Shown here piece by piece: positions 60,137 through 64,000 of a stretch of 64,000 nucleotides of DNA (position 1 is the first letter of the stretch; each line of letters starts with the position of its first letter). The position numbers were made by a program, and so were the translations under genes. This DNA comes from an uncultured Granulosicoccaceae bacterium (GTDB lineage Bacteria > Pseudomonadota > Gammaproteobacteria > Granulosicoccales > Granulosicoccaceae). The DNA lies in contig CALLMF010000041.1 of the NCBI GenBank assembly GCA_938006335.1, forward strand, positions 43,894 to 107,893. The letters are read 5' to 3'. The notes beneath the pieces were generated by a model. The model saw only the letters and a list, made by a program, of their open reading frames with translations. It did not search any database and was not told the origin of the DNA.

Positions 60137-62449
60137 ATGCTTGTTTCCACGGAAGGAATACGCCCGCCTGAGCGGACTCCGACTCTGGGCCCGCTGCCTG
60201 GTCCGCTACTGTGGCTCCTGCTGCTTTGCTACTTGTTGTTTGTCGTGCCCGCGGGCACAGCGCAAGCGCAGGACGGCGGCTGCCCTATCAGTCCTGCTGG
60301 CATCCCTGCGTGCGGTAGCTCGTCCGCAGGCAGTCACACACCGAGCGACCGTTCCGCGCGCCTTGTCGGCAATCCCGTGGATGTGGTCACCGGCATCAAG
60401 TTCGCGCGCCGTGAAGACTGGCGTGCGTTTGGATCGCGGCTCGGCTTTGCGCGTTCCTACAACAGTGGCGCTGCCAGTGCCAACGTCGGCATCGGTAGTG
60501 GATGGCGGCACGACTACGATGTAACGCTCGCAAGGCTTGAAGACAACCAAGGCCTGCGCATACAGCAGAGTAACGGCGAGACCATCGACTTTGTTGCCGA
60601 CTCCAACCGAGCCGTACGCTGGCGTTCCGCAAGTGAACAACACGGCAGCATTGCCTTGCGCAATCAACGCTACGTGTGGGAAGTCCCCGACGGCAGAAAT
60701 ATCTCCTTTCCTGGCGCACGCCCTGAAAGTATTGAATGGCCAGACGGGGATGTGCTCACCCTGCAGTGGCAGGGCAATCAACTTGTACAGGTGTCCGACC
60801 GACACGGGCGCTCGATCCGATTGCACTGGACGCCTGGAACGATGCCGCCGCTGCGTAGCTACGACGCCATAGAAAACGCACCCGTACCCGGTCACCTGGA
60901 ATCCATCGAGTTGCCTGACGGCAGCCAACTCCGATACCACTACGACAATCTGCACCGAACACGATCACTACAGCTTGATGACACGGTGCTGGAAGAATAC
61001 GGCTACGCAGAGCAGCATCCGTACTCGCTTGCCTCCCTGACAGACGAGCAAGGCACGCGTCAATGGCGATACCACGATGACGGGCGTGCTGCGCAGTTCA
61101 TCGAACGCGACGGTCGGTCATTGAGCTTCGAATACCGTGGCCGCGTGTCTGATACCGCCGGTCAAGCAGGCACCACCGAGGTACGACGGCAGGACGGTAT
61201 GACAGTGGTGTACGACTGGAGTATCGATCTGCAGAACTCGGTGTCACTGGATCGTGTGGTTGAGTACCCGTGTGAAGACTGCAGGGGCGAGATACAGGAC
61301 ATCACCCCCGAGCCGTACACCCCAGCACCTGAATCACCCGCAGTCGCAGACATCTCGACGATGGAAGGCGTGTACGTGGAAAGACTTGGCGCCAGTGATG
61401 CTGATGTACGCATCGATGCACTGGGCGAACGGTTTGCTGCGAGCTTCAACAGACACGCTGAGCTGGTGGAGATGCGCTCGCTGGATCGCTCCGGAGCGGA
61501 CGGAGCAGTGGTGCAACGCACTGTCGAGGAGTTGATCCAGATACTCGACGTCAGCCAGGCATTGTCGCCCCGCGCGACCGTGGACATGCAGCGAAGTCTG
61601 ACGTTTCAGGGTGAGCCTACGACGACTATTTGTCCGATTGCGGTGACTAGTACTTGTGCGGAGTTGGAGTATTACCTAGATTTAGCCTTGATATCGCTGT
61701 GCGCCTATGCGGACGCTGGTGATCAATGTTCTCCACCCGGCTGGGAACAGTTGACTGATCAGGAGGTGTGGGATGAGCTTGGCATTGACCCAAGCCGACT
61801 GAACAGCGGAAACTTTCGCGCAGTAATTTACAGAAATACGACAACTGGAGAGATTGTTGTGGGCTTTCGTGGAAGTGAAAGCTGGGAGGATTTTCGCGAT
61901 GACATCTCCCAGTTTGAGGGGTTCGATACTCAGATTTACCGAGATGCGATCGAACTTGCAGACGCTCTGGACCAACAAAATATAAGCGTAACTTTCACTG
62001 GTCATTCACTTGGTGGTGGTCTCGCCACCGCTGCAGCGTTGCAGATTGGGCAGCCAGCAGTGGGGTTCAATTCGGCGTCGCTAACTGAAGATTCTGCAGC
62101 TTTGTATGGACTGGATCTGGCGCTTGCTGATACGCTCGTGACGCATCTGTTGGTTCCCGGCGACATTGTCACCGGTATTCAAGAGACGCCACACCAGGAC
62201 CAAGCGGGATCAGGCCCGCACAACGGCTATGCGTTTAATACTGAACCATGGGAAACGCACCCTGCACCTGGCATGCGCGATGAATTGGAGCCCGCTTCTT
62301 TACATGTTCTGGAGCAGCTGGTAACGGGTCTCGGGGACTTTATCATTCCCAACTTTGTAGAACACTCAATCGGCGCACATTTGATGACCGGCGTGTTGAG
62401 CGCAATCGAAAATACTATTGCAGCTCGATGTCAGGAAGACGTGGACTAA
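60137..62449 (+). CDS. Exported Rhs/YD-repeat protein with C-terminal class-3 lipase domain (candidate toxin)
   Basis: 770 residues. A hydrophobic signal segment (LLWLLLLCYLLFVVPAGTAQA) is followed by an Rhs-type N-terminal module beginning NPVDVVTGIKFARREDW, then several YD-like repeats (LRYHYDNLHRTRSLQL; QWRYHDDGRAAQFIERDG; FEYRGR). From about residue 495 the composition and DNA base content change. The C-terminal part has the class-3 lipase marks FRGSESW (577-583), nucleophile elbow GHSLGGG with S624, an Asp in VPGDIVTG and a late His in VEHSIGAHL. It is much shorter than full Rhs shells. The next gene starts on the stop codon. Best reading: a Sec-exported polymorphic lipase/phospholipase toxin. 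Confidence 0.8.
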   Translation: MLVSTEGIRPPERTPTLGPLPGPLLWLLLLCYLLFVVPAGTAQAQDGGCPISPAGIPACGSSSAGSHTPSDRSARLVGNPVDVVTGIKFARREDWRAFGSRLGFARSYNSGAASANVGIGSGWRHDYDVTLARLEDNQGLRIQQSNGETIDFVADSNRAVRWRSASEQHGSIALRNQRYVWEVPDGRNISFPGARPESIEWPDGDVLTLQWQGNQLVQVSDRHGRSIRLHWTPGTMPPLRSYDAIENAPVPGHLESIELPDGSQLRYHYDNLHRTRSLQLDDTVLEEYGYAEQHPYSLASLTDEQGTRQWRYHDDGRAAQFIERDGRSLSFEYRGRVSDTAGQAGTTEVRRQDGMTVVYDWSIDLQNSVSLDRVVEYPCEDCRGEIQDITPEPYTPAPESPAVADISTMEGVYVERLGASDADVRIDALGERFAASFNRHAELVEMRSLDRSGADGAVVQRTVEELIQILDVSQALSPRATVDMQRSLTFQGEPTTTICPIAVTSTCAELEYYLDLALISLCAYADAGDQCSPPGWEQLTDQEVWDELGIDPSRLNSGNFRAVIYRNTTTGEIVVGFRGSESWEDFRDDISQFEGFDTQIYRDAIELADALDQQNISVTFTGHSLGGGLATAAALQIGQPAVGFNSASLTEDSAALYGLDLALADTLVTHLLVPGDIVTGIQETPHQDQAGSGPHNGYAFNTEPWETHPAPGMRDELEPASLHVLEQLVTGLGDFIIPNFVEHSIGAHLMTGVLSAIENTIAARCQEDVD

Positions 62450-63096
62450 TGAGAGCGATGTTTATGAAGCACCTGGCAAGAACGTTGTTGATCTGTTTGA
62501 CTACTTTGTCTGCCTCAAATTTGCAAGCAGATGCGAATGCGGTCGAGGATCTACGCCTCTCGGTCATCAACAAGGACTTTGAAGAGTTCAACCGAATTCT
62601 GGATTCTGGTGTTATCGGATTGGATGAGTTTTCATCCAATCCGCGCCTCTACGAAACGGTCTGTGCATCGACTTATGAGGCGTATGACGACTACTTTGAT
62701 CGATTCCTTGAATATGGGGTTGATCCATCGTTAGAAGATCCCTTGAAAAAAGCGCCTCGATATGCCTTGCTATTGTGTGCAAACGGAAAGGGAAATCTCG
62801 ATACGTTTGTCAAGCTTCTCGATGCTGGTGCACGTTCCGATGTGATTACGTGTGCCGAATGCGACCAGCGTATTCAGAGCCCTTTGGTAGTTTGGCTACT
62901 CCGATTTCCTGAGATGTTCCAAGAGGTTGTCAAAAGACGGGAATTGACAGAATTCGAATTGGCGCATGTTGCTAGACGGATAAGTAGCGCGTACTACCAC
63001 AAAACCTGGCAAGGCCAACCCCTCAACGAATGGTACGCCGACTACCTGCATGAGCGCGGCTACGACGTCGAGCCGAAAGGCCGATTGACACCATGA
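62449..63096 (+). CDS. Exported ankyrin-like protein, candidate immunity protein 1
   Basis: 215 residues from the ATG at 62449, which overlaps the toxin stop (TAATG); ATG 62464 begins the signal peptide proper (MKHLARTLLICLTTLSASNLQA). The mature protein has helix-turn units resembling ankyrin repeats (FNRILDSGVIGLDEFSS; FLEYGVDPS; LLDAGARSD). Four cysteines (one in ETVCAS, one in LLLCAN, two in CAECDQ) recur in the second copy. Periplasmic export and tight coupling to a lipase gene suggest an immunity protein. Its DNA is clearly AT-richer than the rest of the window. Confidence 0.75.
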   Translation: MRAMFMKHLARTLLICLTTLSASNLQADANAVEDLRLSVINKDFEEFNRILDSGVIGLDEFSSNPRLYETVCASTYEAYDDYFDRFLEYGVDPSLEDPLKKAPRYALLLCANGKGNLDTFVKLLDAGARSDVITCAECDQRIQSPLVVWLLRFPEMFQEVVKRRELTEFELAHVARRISSAYYHKTWQGQPLNEWYADYLHERGYDVEPKGRLTP

Positions 63097-63377
63097 CTAG
63101 CCATTCAAGAAGAGATCTGTGAACCACACAGCGTGCACTACTGATGACTAGCGGCAACGCTATAGTCAGCGGCTTCTGCAGTATCGAAGACATGCTTGGG
63201 GGTTTACGCGACGAAACCAATTTCGAGTTCGCACAGCCTCATGAATCTATGGTGACGCTCGTCAGCACGATGCGTGTTGGAAACGGTCAGGCTGTTGTTG
63301 CGTCATGCCTTCTTGGTTCGGTGGTCAGTGCCCTGGATACAACCACCGAAGATTAATTTCTGTAGCGAATTCTTGTG
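63097..63377. other. Spacer between the two immunity-like genes
   Basis: 281 bp. It holds a 70-codon ORF on the plus strand (63144-63356, MTSGNAIVSGFCSIEDMLGG...) with no recognisable family and no clear ribosome-binding site. It may be a remnant of an earlier toxin C-terminus or not a gene at all. Confidence 0.35.
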
Positions 63378-63875
63378 ATGAAGAGAAACACCAGAAAAGC
63401 AGTGTGCGTTTTTGCGATAGTCGCTGCTTTAGCCGGCTTGAGTGCAAATTCCAATGCGTCGAAGGCAGTGATCGCGAATGAAATGGCTCAAGCAATCCTG
63501 AGCGATGACTTCGAGACGTTTGATCAGATATTGAATTCTGGAGAAATCGGGATTGATGATTTCTCTTCAGATCCAAAGTTGTACAAGCTGATTTGTGGCT
63601 CAACCCACGAGGAGTTTTTTATCTACCTAGACCGACTGCTAGAGTTTGGAGTGGATCCGTCGACAGAAAGCCCTGAGAGAACGGTCACAAGTTCTTATCC
63701 GTTGATGTGTGCATATATCCGAGAGAATCTAGCCGCTTTCACGAAGTTGCTTGACGCCGGTGCGCGATCGGATGTCAGCGTCTGCAGGAACTGTGTTCGC
63801 CCGATTCCTCTGGTAAAGCGAGTTCTAGGCGAGCCGGAAATGTTCCTTGAGATAGTTAGCCTCAACGAGACATAA
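63378..63875 (+). CDS. Exported ankyrin-like protein, candidate immunity protein 2
   Basis: 165 residues, a paralogue of the preceding immunity-like protein. It has a signal peptide (KAVCVFAIVAALAGLSANSNA), then the same order of blocks: DDFETFDQILNSGEIGIDDFSS, LDRLLEFGVDPS, LLDAGARSDVSVC. The four cysteines are kept. It ends at about the point where the first copy continues for some 50 more residues (EPEMFLEIVSLNET), so it is C-terminally short. Start at ATG 63378; GTG 63375 is adjacent. No toxin gene directly precedes it, so it is an orphan immunity candidate. Confidence 0.72.
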   Translation: MKRNTRKAVCVFAIVAALAGLSANSNASKAVIANEMAQAILSDDFETFDQILNSGEIGIDDFSSDPKLYKLICGSTHEEFFIYLDRLLEFGVDPSTESPERTVTSSYPLMCAYIRENLAAFTKLLDAGARSDVSVCRNCVRPIPLVKRVLGEPEMFLEIVSLNET

Positions 63876-64000
63876 CGAAAGAGCAGTTAGCGAGGAGATG
63901 TAGCACGAGAAGGGCCTATGGCAGTGATATTGTGAAGTTGCGAAGCCAAACAATGTCACAACCAAGAGGCCACTCCTCGTGAGACTAAGGAGAACAGAAT
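63876..64000. other. Window end: leader of a further gene
   Basis: 125 bp without a gene. The last bases read AAGGAGAACAGAAT, a strong ribosome-binding site that would serve an ATG at or just beyond the window edge. The toxin-immunity cluster therefore probably continues. Confidence 0.4.

Noticed and set aside
60137..62449. T6SS-delivered Rhs effector
   Set aside because: No PAAR domain, no VgrG or chaperone gene, a Sec-type signal segment is present, and the Rhs shell is far too short.

Overview
The window is a GC-rich, densely packed chromosomal segment from a gammaproteobacterium. The evidence is gene order and family type: metG next to a complete rnfABCDGE operon and divergent from apbC-dcd, rpsT divergent from murJ-ribF, ileS-lspA-ispH, rplU-rpmA upstream of obgE-proB and divergent from ispB, plus hrpA, rppH, rluE, hemW, msrA and a glpK/glpD pair. 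I cannot name a genus. No rRNA, tRNA, CRISPR array, insertion sequence or replication origin was recognised.

Layout. 0-9 kb: RNA helicase hrpA, a YfaZ-like outer-membrane protein, mazG, a D-amino-acid-dehydrogenase-like flavoenzyme and a periplasmic L,D-transpeptidase. 9-16.5 kb (minus strand): metG-rnfA-B-C-D-G-E-DUF1841, mostly joined by 4-bp ATGA overlaps. 16.5-19.3 kb: apbC, dcd, rppH and a thioredoxin-like lipoprotein. 19.5-23.5 kb: a small beta-barrel protein, an Ig-like-repeat lipoprotein and a cNMP-binding/HDOD protein. 23.5-33.5 kb: murJ-ribF-ileS-lspA-ispH, with three accessory genes (DUF1636, acyl-CoA ligase, glutathione transferase) lying between ribF and ileS. 33.5-40.4 kb: proB, obgE, rpmA, rplU, ispB, rluE, a flap-endonuclease-like gene, rpmE and a divergent msrA. 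40.4-47.3 kb: an FkbM methyltransferase, rph-rdgB-hemW, and an OmpR-type two-component system. 47.3-60 kb: a two-PDZ HtrA protease, small membrane proteins, a secreted protein of unknown function with a DUF4112 partner, a periplasmic-binding-type sensor fused to GGDEF-EAL, a DMT transporter, and glycerol catabolism (glpK, glpD) with glyoxalase I.

The last 4 kb is accessory. A Sec-exported Rhs/YD-repeat protein ends in a class-3 lipase domain and is followed by two exported, paralogous ankyrin-like proteins. The DNA becomes visibly AT-richer inside the toxin gene, near the start of the lipase part. This fits a polymorphic lipase toxin with duplicated periplasmic immunity proteins. The cluster appears to continue past the window edge.

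A second unexpected item is a mini-transcription unit on the minus strand at about 49,930-50,100: a 22-codon ORF with an 11-nt perfect match to the anti-Shine-Dalgarno sequence, followed by a textbook intrinsic terminator. Other points of interest are strand-specific RNA stems, a 13-bp tandem repeat at a gene end, and several unusual start sites.
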